This document shows, in pieces, positions 7,423 through 15,154 of a DNA stretch of 64,000 nucleotides. The stretch lies in assembly GCA_030442035.1 (NCBI GenBank), contig JAUJEA010000010.1:1-64000 (forward strand). The letters are read 5' to 3'. Position 1 is the first letter of the stretch; each line of letters opens with the position of its first letter. The notes under the pieces are model-generated. The model worked only from the letters and a program-made list of their open reading frames with translations, ran no database searches and had not been told where the DNA came from. Source of the stretch: Splendidivirga corallicola. GTDB taxonomy: Bacteria > Bacteroidota > Bacteroidia > Cytophagales > Cyclobacteriaceae. The translations under genes and the position numbers were made by a program.

Positions 7423-8217
7423 ATGATAATTCACGAAATCAAAATATTCTTTACTGCGTTGATGTTTTACACAAGGATTCCTTGTCCGAAATGGGTGGAC
7501 CATAGAGAAGCGTATGTCAACCAATCAACCAGATACTTTCCTTTGATTGGGTGGATCGTTGGCGTCATTGCAGGGGTCGTTTACCTCATATTTAGCTATT
7601 TGATAAATCCTATCGTTGGAGTTTTATTTTCCATTACTGCCTCTATTCTCACAACTGGCGCATTCCATGAGGACGGCTTAGCAGATGTTTGTGATGGCTT
7701 TGGAGGAGGTTGGACAAAAGACAAAATCCTGGTCATCATGAAAGATAGTCGTATTGGAACCTATGGTGTGACGGGTCTCATATTGATTATTTTATTTAAA
7801 GTCGCATTGTTGATTCAAATCATTAGCTATTTCGAGAATCAACTATTACCAATCGTTTTGGTTTTTATAACAGCGCATGCGCTTAGCCGACTCACCGCTG
7901 CCAGTTTCATTTTCACACATCCTTATGTAAGGGACACCGATGATAGCAAAGCAAAACCGGTTGCCAAAAAAGTTAAACTGTCCCATTTGTTGGTCGCGAT
8001 ATGCTTTGGTTTGCTTCCATTAATTGGAAGCGTTTTTTACTTTAAGAGATATGAGTTATTTGTGGTTCTGCTATCTATGTACCTTGCTAAAGTCTATTTA
8101 GGAAAGTATTTTACCAAATGGATAGGTGGTTATACCGGTGATTGTCTTGGAGCTACCCAACAGATTTCCGAAATTGTGTTTTATTTATCATTTGTTGTTC
8201 TATGGAAGTTTATTTGA
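7423..8217 (+). CDS. cobS: Adenosylcobinamide-GDP ribazoletransferase (cobalamin synthase)
   Basis: CobS (264 residues) joins adenosylcobinamide-GDP with alpha-ribazole (phosphate) in the inner membrane, the last assembly step. The N-terminal FTALMFYTRIPCP and PLIGWIVGVIAG segments and the acidic metal-site region DGLADVCDGFGGGWTKDKIL near residue 86, followed by MKDSRIGTYG, are classic. About seven membrane segments are visible. Its 3' end overlaps cobC by 16 bases, so the two are translated from one message. Confidence 0.95.
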   Translation: MIIHEIKIFFTALMFYTRIPCPKWVDHREAYVNQSTRYFPLIGWIVGVIAGVVYLIFSYLINPIVGVLFSITASILTTGAFHEDGLADVCDGFGGGWTKDKILVIMKDSRIGTYGVTGLILIILFKVALLIQIISYFENQLLPIVLVFITAHALSRLTAASFIFTHPYVRDTDDSKAKPVAKKVKLSHLLVAICFGLLPLIGSVFYFKRYELFVVLLSMYLAKVYLGKYFTKWIGGYTGDCLGATQQISEIVFYLSFVVLWKFI

Positions 8218-8756
8218 TCAGGCATACGACGCCTAATATTGCGAAAGGCTTCATTTATGGAAAGCGATTGGATGTGGATGTCACCGATACATTTCACCAG
8301 GAGGTAGATGAAATATTCAGAAAAATACCCACACATTTTGATTGGATATATACCAGTCCGGCCAAACGATGTACAAAACTCGCAGCGCAATTAAATGCTC
8401 CGGATAGATTGGAGGACGAAAGGATCACAGAAATGGACTTTGGGCTTTGGGAAGGAAAAAGATGGGAGGAAATTGATGATCAGGAGTTAGATGCCTGGAT
8501 GAATAACTTTATTCACGAAGCACCTCCCGAAGGAGAGAGTATGAAGATCATGAGTGAAAGGATTATTTCGTTTTGGCAGGAAATGGTTCGAAAAGATCAT
8601 CATAGAATTGCTTTGGTTACACACGCCGGGGTCATCAGGATTGTTCATGCGGCAATAACACAAACTCCACTCAACCATGCATTCGAGCTTAAGGTGCATT
8701 ATGGCGACGTATTCCACGTAGATATTGAGACCGACACATTTAAGAAAATTGAGTGA
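8202..8756 (+). CDS. cobC: Alpha-ribazole phosphatase, histidine phosphatase family
   Basis: A 184-residue branch-1 histidine phosphatase. The phosphate-binding LIRHT motif places the catalytic His at residue 8, with EMDFGLWEGKRWEEI in the middle and the second histidine in VTHAGVIRIV. It should dephosphorylate alpha-ribazole phosphate or cobalamin phosphate. The start MEVYLIRH at 8202 lies inside the cobS 3' end; an ATG 60 bases earlier would add a tail with no family match. It is the last gene of the B12 locus. Confidence 0.9.
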   Translation: MEVYLIRHTTPNIAKGFIYGKRLDVDVTDTFHQEVDEIFRKIPTHFDWIYTSPAKRCTKLAAQLNAPDRLEDERITEMDFGLWEGKRWEEIDDQELDAWMNNFIHEAPPEGESMKIMSERIISFWQEMVRKDHHRIALVTHAGVIRIVHAAITQTPLNHAFELKVHYGDVFHVDIETDTFKKIE

Positions 8757-9026
8757 TGTTCGGTTTGGTGAGTATCGTTAAAAATCCGTTACTTCTATTT
8801 CTTTCAATTCTTTCCTCCCAACTGTTCAAAACATATTCTCCCGTACTACCGTCTTTGGACTTGTAGTCCAAGCTTTTACATTTTCATTACTACTTCAAGG
8901 CGGACAACATGTCCTTGCCTCATCTCTTTGAGCACTGCAGTAAGAGACTATAAGGCTCGAAAAGAGGGGGTGCACTCCGCCAGTTACCGCTGGTGGAGCC
9001 ATCTACTCGATTGTGGTATCGTTTTT
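8757..9026. other. Gap with a gene-end remnant and a GC-richer hairpin
   Basis: At 8786-8819 the bases match, imperfectly, the 3' end of the small gene at 9754 (shared CCGTTACT and TTTCTTTCAATTCTTTCCTC). Read on the minus strand, 8795-8880 can be translated to a tail ending in WEERIER, similar to TEERIER of that gene. This suggests a decayed paralogue or a duplication around the toxin-antitoxin pair. A hairpin CTCCGCCAG/CTGGTGGAG at about 8974-8998 could end the toxin-antitoxin message. Confidence 0.4.
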
Positions 9027-9320
9027 TTATGCAGAAATTGGTTTCACATTGATTTGTCCTCCGATAGCTTTCAGCACTTTCATTATTGTTCCGAATTGAG
9101 GTTTTGCTCCGTCTGATAATGCTTTGTAAAGGCTTGGTCGGCTCATCCCGGTTTTTTCCGCTATTTTGGTCATTCCGATTGCTTTTGCGACGTGTCCAAT
9201 TGCCACAATCAAATCCGAACTGTTTCCATCTTCGAGAACAGTATTCAGATATTCAGCAATCATTTCTTCGCTGTCCAAATAGTCCGCTATTTCAAATTTT
9301 GTTGTTCCCATTTCAATCAT
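9027..9320 (-). CDS. Antitoxin of a HigB/HigA-like module (addiction-module antidote, HTH)
   Basis: A 97-residue antitoxin of the putative addiction-module antidote family. After a short N-terminal segment (TTKFEIADYLDSEEMIAEYL), a Cro/C1-type helix-turn-helix is visible at about 50-90 (MTKIAEKTGMSRPSLYKALS, then GTIMKVLKAIGGQINV). It should bind and neutralise the neighbouring RelE-type toxin and repress the shared promoter. The start overlaps the toxin stop by 8 bases; a second ATG nine bases on (MGTTKFE, 9311) matches family starts better and may be the real one. Confidence 0.9.
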   Translation of the reverse strand: MIEMGTTKFEIADYLDSEEMIAEYLNTVLEDGNSSDLIVAIGHVAKAIGMTKIAEKTGMSRPSLYKALSDGAKPQFGTIMKVLKAIGGQINVKPISA

Positions 9321-9615
9321 TTTTTATTCGGTTCCAGATTTTCTTCGCTTTTTCGATATCTTTTTGTTGGGTTGATTTATCTCCACCAACTAAAAGAATA
9401 ACGACTTTGTTGTCTTTCTCTTTAAAATATACTCGATAGCCTTTAGCATAATTAATTCGCATTTCGCTAATTCCGTTTCCTACTGGTTTACAATCTCCAA
9501 AATGTTCATCTGTTTCAAGTTTTTGGATTCGGAAAAGTATTTTAGATTTTGCTCTAATATCTTTTAGTTTTCTAATCCACTTATCAAATTCAGGCGTTTT
9601 TTTGGTAATTAACAT
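9313..9615 (-). CDS. RelE/ParE-superfamily toxin (HigB-like killer protein)
   Basis: A 100-residue toxin of the phage-Gp49/HigB-like group. It begins with KTPEFDKWIRKLKD and ends with the family pattern MRINYAKGYRVYFKEKDN, VVILLVGGDKSTQQKDIEKA. Such toxins usually cleave mRNA at the ribosome. The toxin precedes the antitoxin, the reverse of most type II modules but normal for HigBA-like pairs. A dyad overlapping a -7-like box lies directly upstream. Confidence 0.9.
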   Translation of the reverse strand: MLITKKTPEFDKWIRKLKDIRAKSKILFRIQKLETDEHFGDCKPVGNGISEMRINYAKGYRVYFKEKDNKVVILLVGGDKSTQQKDIEKAKKIWNRIKND

Positions 9616-9622
9616 TTAAATA

Positions 9623-9646
9623 TGTATCCAATTAGATACAAATATA
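9623..9646 (-). promoter_or_regulatory. Promoter/operator of the toxin-antitoxin operon
   Basis: The dyad TGTATC-CAATTA-GATACA (9623-9640) overlaps, on the minus strand, TATATTTG (9646-9639), which matches the TAnnTTTG -7 box exactly. The dyad lies 8-25 bases upstream of the toxin start. Autorepression by the antitoxin complex at this site is the usual arrangement and is inferred here. Confidence 0.55.
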
Positions 9647-9726
9647 AATGATTTTTTTGATTTTGAAAAAGAAATTGGCTCTATTTGAGCGGTTCGACAA
9701 AATGAACTATAACGTTGAGTATAAGA

Positions 9727-9757
9727 GTAGTAACGGACTTTAAAAGTCCGTTACTAC
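9727..9757 (-). terminator. Near-perfect palindrome at the end of the 111-residue gene
   Basis: GTAGTAACGGACTTT is followed, one base later, by its exact reverse complement AAAGTCCGTTACTAC. The TAG stop codon of the minus-strand gene at 9754 lies in one arm. There is no T-tract on the minus strand, but the plus-strand side is T-rich. Half of this palindrome recurs near 8788. Confidence 0.45.
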
Positions 9758-10089
9758 CTTTTCTTTCTTTCAATTCTTTCCTCGGTCCTTGAAAGTAAAT
9801 ACCACCACTCCTGGTTCCTGTCACCATCCCTGAATGTACGAACCGCTCCTGCCCTGACCAGGATTTTCCTTAATTCATCCTCCTCATCATCCCATCCTCC
9901 AAGTGTGTCTTTAATTGCACCAAAACTTCTATCTGTATAACCTTTGTGTTTCAATAATCTTTTGGCCGCCCGTTCAGCCATCACCTCCGTTTTATACATA
10001 TTAAACTCCTGACGAAGTTTGAAATAGGCCAAAATACTGGTTATCAGTGCCGGTACGGTAGCGACTGCTATTGTTTCCCAAAAAGTCAT
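9754..10089 (-). CDS. Small membrane-anchored protein of unknown function
   Basis: A 111-residue protein with one N-terminal membrane segment (about 5-22, TIAVATVPALITSILAYF), then a basic helix (AERAAKRLLKHKGY) and a globular part with helix-strand character (FGAIKDTLGGWDDEEDELRK, then a strand pair ending WWYLLSRTEERIERKK). The C-terminal part could be a small winged-helix-like fold, but I recognise no family. It lies on the same strand as the toxin-antitoxin pair, separated by about 140 bases and its own palindrome, so it need not belong to that unit. Confidence 0.6.
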   Translation of the reverse strand: MTFWETIAVATVPALITSILAYFKLRQEFNMYKTEVMAERAAKRLLKHKGYTDRSFGAIKDTLGGWDDEEDELRKILVRAGAVRTFRDGDRNQEWWYLLSRTEERIERKKR

Positions 10090-10139
10090 GATCAGCTTGT
10101 TTTAATATGATTGATGGTCTGAATTTAAACAAAATGAAA

Positions 10140-10294
10140 GAAGTGTTGAAACCTTAAAGTATTTAAGTTGGAAAGTGTTAAAGTTTGCGGTTATTTGCAG
10201 GAATAATTTTCTAGGATTTGGAAATCAGGTCTTAGGTTTCAGATAAAAGAAAAGCAAACTTTTTAACTTATCCACTTTAATACTTGAACACTTT
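10140..10294. repeat. Composite A-C-A reversed repeat before lgt
   Basis: Forward A units (AGTGTTGAAACCTTAAAGTA) at 10141-10185, C-like units (ATCAGGTCTTAGGTTTCAG) at 10224-10243, and reversed A units (CCACTTTAATACTTGAACAC) at 10270-10294. As at cobS, the final ACACTTT directly abuts the ATG of the next gene. Confidence 0.7.
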
Positions 10295-11119
10295 ATGACC
10301 TACATTATCTGGAATCACGATGGCATGTTGTTTGACCTTGGATTCTACGCTTTGAGATGGTACTCTTTATTGTTTGCACTTGGCTTTGTGATATGTTATT
10401 ATTTGCTTAAAAGGCGCTTTATCAAGGAACAGGTGCCTCTTGAAAAGCTAGACAAAATAACAATTTATTCCATCGCGGGTGCTGTCATAGGTGCACGACT
10501 TGGGCATTGCTTATTTTATGATTTTGAGTATTACTCACAGCATCTGCTTGAAATATTCTTACCATTTCAATTTGAACCTACTTTTGAATTTATAGGATAT
10601 CGGGGATTGGCCAGTCATGGTGGTGGCATTGCTATCTTGATTGCTCTGATAATTTGTTCCAGAAAATACAAAATGGATCTGCTCTGGATCTTTGACAGAC
10701 TTGCTGTCGTAGCCCCTATTGCAGCTGCCTCTATCAGATTCGGTAATTTTATGAATTCCGAAATCATCGGAAATCCCACAACAGTACCATGGGCGTTTAT
10801 TTTTCAACGAGTGGATAATATTCCTCGTCACCCCGGACAGCTTTATGAAGCTGTGGTTTACTTGATCATTTTTGGTGTTTTATATACACTTAACAAAAGG
10901 CAGAAAAAGGGAAACGGCTTTATTTTTGGTTTGTTCATGATCATGGTTTTTTCAGCCAGGTTCATTATTGAATTTTTTAAAGCGGACCAATCCGCATTCG
11001 AAGCTGGTATGATGATTAACATGGGTCAGGTATTGAGTATCCCATTTGTTATCCTGGGCATAACTTTAATGGTTTTGAAAAGAAAAGAAGCTAAAGCAGA
11101 TAAAGAAACTGAACTGTGA
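10295..11119 (+). CDS. lgt: Prolipoprotein diacylglyceryl transferase
   Basis: Lgt transfers diacylglycerol from phosphatidylglycerol to the lipobox cysteine of prelipoproteins in the inner membrane. The 274-residue protein has about seven membrane segments. Conserved motifs include GARLGHCLFYD near 69, the HGGGIAI motif near 109 with its essential histidine, RFGNFMNSEIIGNPT near 149 and PRHPGQLYEA near 177. It probably serves the many lipoproteins of this organism, including several in this window. Confidence 0.95.
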   Translation: MTYIIWNHDGMLFDLGFYALRWYSLLFALGFVICYYLLKRRFIKEQVPLEKLDKITIYSIAGAVIGARLGHCLFYDFEYYSQHLLEIFLPFQFEPTFEFIGYRGLASHGGGIAILIALIICSRKYKMDLLWIFDRLAVVAPIAAASIRFGNFMNSEIIGNPTTVPWAFIFQRVDNIPRHPGQLYEAVVYLIIFGVLYTLNKRQKKGNGFIFGLFMIMVFSARFIIEFFKADQSAFEAGMMINMGQVLSIPFVILGITLMVLKRKEAKADKETEL

Positions 11120-11154
11120 ATGTTTCAACTTTAGTATGGGACTCCCAATAATTA

Positions 11155-11376
11155 CTTTAATGAAATGAATTACGAAGCCAGGCTTTAGCTATCAGGTGTC
11201 AGGTGTCAGCCAAACTTTCAAAAGACTCAAGGCAAGAAAACTAAAACCTGAAAGCTGAGACCTAAAAGCTTTTTGATATAGGCAATTAAGAACTTTGACA
11301 TTAAGCTGTAAATTACGATTTTGACCAAACTCATCGTAATTCGTAATTACTCATTCGTAATTCTCCTTAACATTTA
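11155..11376. repeat. Family C and reversed family B repeats after lgt
   Basis: C units in forward sense (TATCAGGTGTCAGGTGTCAG) at 11189-11210 and in reverse sense (AAAACCTGAAAGCTGAGACC) at 11243-11263 form an imperfect hairpin. A reversed B block (CTCATCGTAATTCGTAATTA) follows at 11308-11372. Apart from repeats, I see no gene between lgt and the minus-strand gene at 11414. Confidence 0.65.
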
Positions 11377-11413
11377 CTTTCCCATCAAGAAGAAACATTT
11401 TTTCAAACAAACA

Positions 11414-11929
11414 TCAATTAAAAGCCAAGGGTTTACCTTTCAAGTAGTCTTGCTCGGTAACCGCAACACCATTGATCTTGCCCGTATCCCAATCCTGAGC
11501 TATTTTCCAGTTGCTATCAATTTTCTTCAGCACAATGTGGAACCGTGCATAATAATTTCGCTCTTCCTCCCCTTCCCTGTTTACTGTGATTTTGTAATAT
11601 CCGACTTCATAGGCAACATCAGTCGATGCCACCCTATGCTCGAACCAAAACTCAATGGCTCTTTTGGTACCTTTATCCCTGTTTTTAGCAAAACCCTCAA
11701 GATTTCCATTTTTATATTCCCGACCTACTCTTAATTTCCAGGGCGTGGCACGCAAAACATCATCAGTATGAAGTGCATTGAACTTTTCGGCATCAAACTC
11801 AGCAAATGCCTCTATGAATGGTTTCCATACTTGTTTATCTATTTCTTTTTGAACATTGATTTCCTGTGCTTTTAAGACGGAAGATATCAGACAAAAAAGG
11901 CAAACAATTAATGAGTTGAATTTTTTCAT
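11414..11929 (-). CDS. Secreted SnoaL/NTF2-like protein
   Basis: A 171-residue protein with a Sec signal peptide ending at about residue 21 (SSVLKA-QE). The mature part has the NTF2-like pattern: an N-terminal helix pair (PFIEAFAEFDAEKFNALHTDDVLRA), and a beta-sheet with ARFHIVLKKIDSNWKIAQDWD near the C-terminus. NTF2-like folds hold small hydrophobic ligands or act as isomerases. No catalytic residue set can be assigned. It is followed upstream, on the same strand, by the AraC regulator after 83 bases, so co-transcription is possible. Confidence 0.75.
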   Translation of the reverse strand: MKKFNSLIVCLFCLISSVLKAQEINVQKEIDKQVWKPFIEAFAEFDAEKFNALHTDDVLRATPWKLRVGREYKNGNLEGFAKNRDKGTKRAIEFWFEHRVASTDVAYEVGYYKITVNREGEEERNYYARFHIVLKKIDSNWKIAQDWDTGKINGVAVTEQDYLKGKPLAFN

Positions 11930-12012
11930 GATCTTGATTTTTTATCCAAATAAATGAATCAAAACACCAATAATCTTTCCGAATTATAATCCTGATAATG
12001 TTTTTGATTATT

Positions 12013-13059
12013 TCAGCCTTGTCGATACTCCGAGGGTGTGGAACCGGTATGTTTTTTAAAGAGTGTGTTAAAAGTAGAAATACCATTAAACCCACTTTCG
12101 TAAGCGATACTGGCTATTTTCAGATGCTTATAGCGGGGATCTTTTAATTTCTCCTTAGCAGTCTCAATACGATGGTAATTGATGTAATCGGAAAAGCTTT
12201 TCCCCAGATGTTCATTGATAATTTGAGAAAGATGATGTGGTGTAACATTTAATAGTTGTGCCAGCTTGACTAAAGACAGTTGAGGATCTGTATATGGCAT
12301 TTGAATTTCCATCAATTGCTTAAGCCGATCCAGGATTCTTTGGGAATCATCACTTTTCAATGAAGAACCTTGGTAGCGTTTTTTAAAATAAGATTCAAAT
12401 CTATTCTTGCGAAATACAATCATGCCGATCACATAAAGACCCAAAGTATAAAGCGCTGCTCCTCCTGCATAACCAATATACTTGAACAAGGCGGGGGAAT
12501 AAGCCAACATCAGTAAACCTGCAATCCATATCAATCTTTTTAACCATTGAAAAACTGCTTCATTATTCGCATTCACTTGTTTATGATGCTGTTTCGCATC
12601 ATAGTATGTTCTGAAGGAGATTAAATAATAAACCAAAATAGAAATATAGGAGGCCCAGAGCCCTCCGTCTCTCCAAAATGGCCAAATGATGATTGGGCTG
12701 ATCAATACCAGAACGAAATAGGGAATAAAGTGAATGAGGTAGCTCCTTCGAAAAGAAAATTTTTCCTGAACCCTTGATCTGAAATATAAAAGGAACAATG
12801 GACCGATCGCGAATTGATGACTGATTCCGAAGTTCACGAGAAAACGCCATAACTCGTAAGAGGAAAAGAGTTCAGGGTTTAATTCTTTTGTATGCACCAC
12901 GATGTTTTTCGCAATTCTAATGCTTGTGACAAAAAGCAAGGTGGCAAAAATCTTATTGGAAAGAGTATTAGCTTTTTTTGACCAAAGCAATACCGCAAAT
13001 AAAACCCCATTGAATGCTCCAAAGGCGGCGAATAATGTAATCAGATCAACTTTAAACAT
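12013..13059 (-). CDS. AraC-family regulator with an N-terminal membrane domain
   Basis: A 348-residue protein. Residues 1-215 carry about seven hydrophobic segments. The C-terminal 100 residues are an AraC/XylS DNA-binding domain with both helix-turn-helix motifs (LSLVKLAQLLNVTPHHLSQI and LKIASIAYESGFNGISTFNT, ending KKHTGSTPSEYRQG). This layout is frequent in Bacteroidota and suggests a membrane-bound sensor that regulates nearby genes. Likely targets are the SnoaL-like gene downstream or the divergent MATE exporter; neither link is shown by sequence. Confidence 0.88.
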   Translation of the reverse strand: MFKVDLITLFAAFGAFNGVLFAVLLWSKKANTLSNKIFATLLFVTSIRIAKNIVVHTKELNPELFSSYELWRFLVNFGISHQFAIGPLFLLYFRSRVQEKFSFRRSYLIHFIPYFVLVLISPIIIWPFWRDGGLWASYISILVYYLISFRTYYDAKQHHKQVNANNEAVFQWLKRLIWIAGLLMLAYSPALFKYIGYAGGAALYTLGLYVIGMIVFRKNRFESYFKKRYQGSSLKSDDSQRILDRLKQLMEIQMPYTDPQLSLVKLAQLLNVTPHHLSQIINEHLGKSFSDYINYHRIETAKEKLKDPRYKHLKIASIAYESGFNGISTFNTLFKKHTGSTPSEYRQG

Positions 13060-13500
13060 CCGAATAAGTGCTAAAGTGAAATATTCAAATCTTAAGGTAA
13101 TGCAATCTTATTAAACTTTAACATTTTTAATTCACTCGAATCAGGATCATAGGAAATTGGTAAAGTTTTACTTTCATTGATCCTTAAATGATCCTTCATC
13201 ACACCTTTATGCATAGTCAGTTTTTGTCCAAATAAATAAAAATGTAAGACAAAAACCTTTCAGGATGATCATCCTGAAAGAACTAAAGCAAAAAAGTGTT
13301 AAAATGTTTAGGTGTTTCAGTACTGAAGTAATTTGGTCTGATAAAATATTAACACCTTTGATATCATCACTTTGCAATGTTGGATGATTTGCTCAAAAAT
13401 GATACGTTTGCAAACTCTTTAAGTCAGAGTAGGGATCTGAACATGAGGACCTTCATTTTGACAGGGCTGATTCCGGTTGTGACTAATAACCAATTGTAAC
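13060..13500. promoter_or_regulatory. Intergenic region between the AraC regulator and MATE gene
   Basis: A 441-base divergent gap. It holds a perfect 24-bp palindrome at 13257-13280 (CTTTCAGGATGA joined to its complement), degenerate family A repeats at 13294-13335 with a reversed partner near 13348-13358, and a good promoter candidate for the MATE gene: TTGG at 13380-13383, a 19-base spacer, and TACGTTTG at 13403-13410. Confidence 0.5.
13380..13410 (+). promoter_or_regulatory. Candidate promoter of the MATE gene
   Basis: TTGG at 13380-13383 and an exact TAnnTTTG box (TACGTTTG, 13403-13410), separated by 19 bases, match the Bacteroidota -33/-7 pattern. Transcription would start near 13417, about 85 bases before the ATG. 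Confidence 0.5.
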
Positions 13501-14883
13501 ATGAGTAAATCCATAGATTTGGGAAAGGACCCTATCAGATCTTTATTTTTTAAATATTATTTTCCCGTTCTGACCAGCACGATATCAGTAGCTATTCACC
13601 AATTGGTTGATGGAATTATTTTAGGCCATTATGTAGGAAAAGAAGGTGTTGCAGCGATCGGATTATACGTTCCTGTGCTTACCATTCTAATTGCTTTTTT
13701 GCTCACCCTTATGATGGGCGGAGCCATTTTGATTTCCAAAAATATAGGTGCTAAAAAATATAATAAGGCACAACAAGTATTTCAGTTCACCACTACTATT
13801 GTCCTGTTCATGGGTCTCACAATCACTATAAGTGCGCCGTTCATCACCAAGCCAATTGCACACTTTATTGCTGGGAGTGAAAATGAACTAATCTTCAAAT
13901 ACCTGTCAGATTATATGTTTTGGAGTTTCATTTTTATACCTTTTCTATTCTTGAGGTCCCTATGGGGTATTTTTCTGAATAACGATGGCGCTCCAAAAGT
14001 TTCCAAGAATGCTACCTTATTTGCTTCTATCCTGAATATTCTATTGGATGTCCTTTTAGTGATTGTCTTTCCTTTTGAAGTAGCAGGAGCTTCAGTTGCT
14101 ACCGGCATTTCCTTGATGACAGCAACACTTTACATCTACTTTTACATTAAGAAAGGAAAGGGTCATTTAAGTTTCCAAAATTTCAGGTTTACATTTAAAC
14201 TAAAAAAATGGAAAGCTTTGTTAAGCACAGGTTTTCCTTCTTTTGTATCAGAAATTACCTTTTCAACAGGTTTTTTATTGATCAATCAGTATTTATTACC
14301 CTATGGAAATTTAGCGATCGCTGCTTTTGGATTGATCAACTATTTGAGCATCATCTTGCTCAGAATATTCATTGCTGCCATGATTGCGGTGCAACCGATC
14401 ATGGCATTTAACATCGGGGCAAAATCACCCGGCAGGGTTTTAAGCACATTGATATTTTCATTGTTCTTCACATTTATTGTTGGAGTATCTGCCACGGGGA
14501 TAGGTTTTATTTTTCCAAGTCTGCTGATCAATATGTTTTCCAGTGAAGAAACAATGGCATTTAAACAACTCGCCGAATGGGCTCTTCTGCTTTATTTCAC
14601 TTTGTACCTCGCAGCCGGGCCGAATTATATTCTTTCTATTTATATGCAAACCATTGGCAAATCCACTTTATCGGTCATCATCAATACCATGAAAGGCTTG
14701 GCGTTGGTAGCAGTGTTGCTATTTCTCTTACCAAAATACTTAAATATGGGGCTCGACGGTATTTGGTTGGCTCGTCCGCTTGCAGAAATAGGTACGCTCC
14801 TTTTTATTGTTTTTTTCACGCTTTTCAAGAGAAAAACCTACTATAGCCATGAGGTCATTTTGAGCAGTGATTCCAATAAGTGA
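13501..14883 (+). CDS. MATE-family multidrug efflux transporter
   Basis: A 460-residue protein with twelve hydrophobic segments in two similar halves, as usual for MATE exporters. The N-terminal pattern LFFKYYFPVLTSTISVAIHQLVDGIILGHYVGKEG is split by the conserved VDGIILGHYVG. The second half has STGFPSFVSEITFSTGFLLI. It should expel cationic drugs or metabolites using a sodium or proton gradient. It is divergent from the AraC regulator, which could control it. Substrate cannot be read from sequence. Confidence 0.92.
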   Translation: MSKSIDLGKDPIRSLFFKYYFPVLTSTISVAIHQLVDGIILGHYVGKEGVAAIGLYVPVLTILIAFLLTLMMGGAILISKNIGAKKYNKAQQVFQFTTTIVLFMGLTITISAPFITKPIAHFIAGSENELIFKYLSDYMFWSFIFIPFLFLRSLWGIFLNNDGAPKVSKNATLFASILNILLDVLLVIVFPFEVAGASVATGISLMTATLYIYFYIKKGKGHLSFQNFRFTFKLKKWKALLSTGFPSFVSEITFSTGFLLINQYLLPYGNLAIAAFGLINYLSIILLRIFIAAMIAVQPIMAFNIGAKSPGRVLSTLIFSLFFTFIVGVSATGIGFIFPSLLINMFSSEETMAFKQLAEWALLLYFTLYLAAGPNYILSIYMQTIGKSTLSVIINTMKGLALVAVLLFLLPKYLNMGLDGIWLARPLAEIGTLLFIVFFTLFKRKTYYSHEVILSSDSNK

Positions 14884-15154
14884 TACTTTAAATCGCAATA
14901 CCAAGCAGATATTCTAGAATAGAATTAAGACTGATGTGTTGTCTTCACTCATAATTTGTAATTCGCAATTATTTCATCATTGCCAATTGATTTATGGAAT
15001 CCCATTCTTTTTTGCATCTACATAAAAAAATCTACGAATAAAGCTTTGTGACTTTTAGAAAAGTCAGGAGTTTTATAATAAAGTTTCATCACGTAGAAGA
15101 TTTAAAATTAAAAGATCTGCAATGCGTTTAACAAGTGAATCACATATTGCTTTA
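14884..15154. other. Gap before the macroglobulin gene
   Basis: A reversed family B fragment (ATAATTTGTAATTCGCAATT) lies at 14951-14970. A short palindrome ATTCTAGAAT occurs near 14911. No clear terminator or promoter was found. Confidence 0.4.

Noticed and set aside
11321-11734. 137-codon plus-strand ORF
   Set aside because: It lies opposite the SnoaL-like secreted protein and begins in a reversed family B repeat; the residue pattern is that of an antisense shadow.
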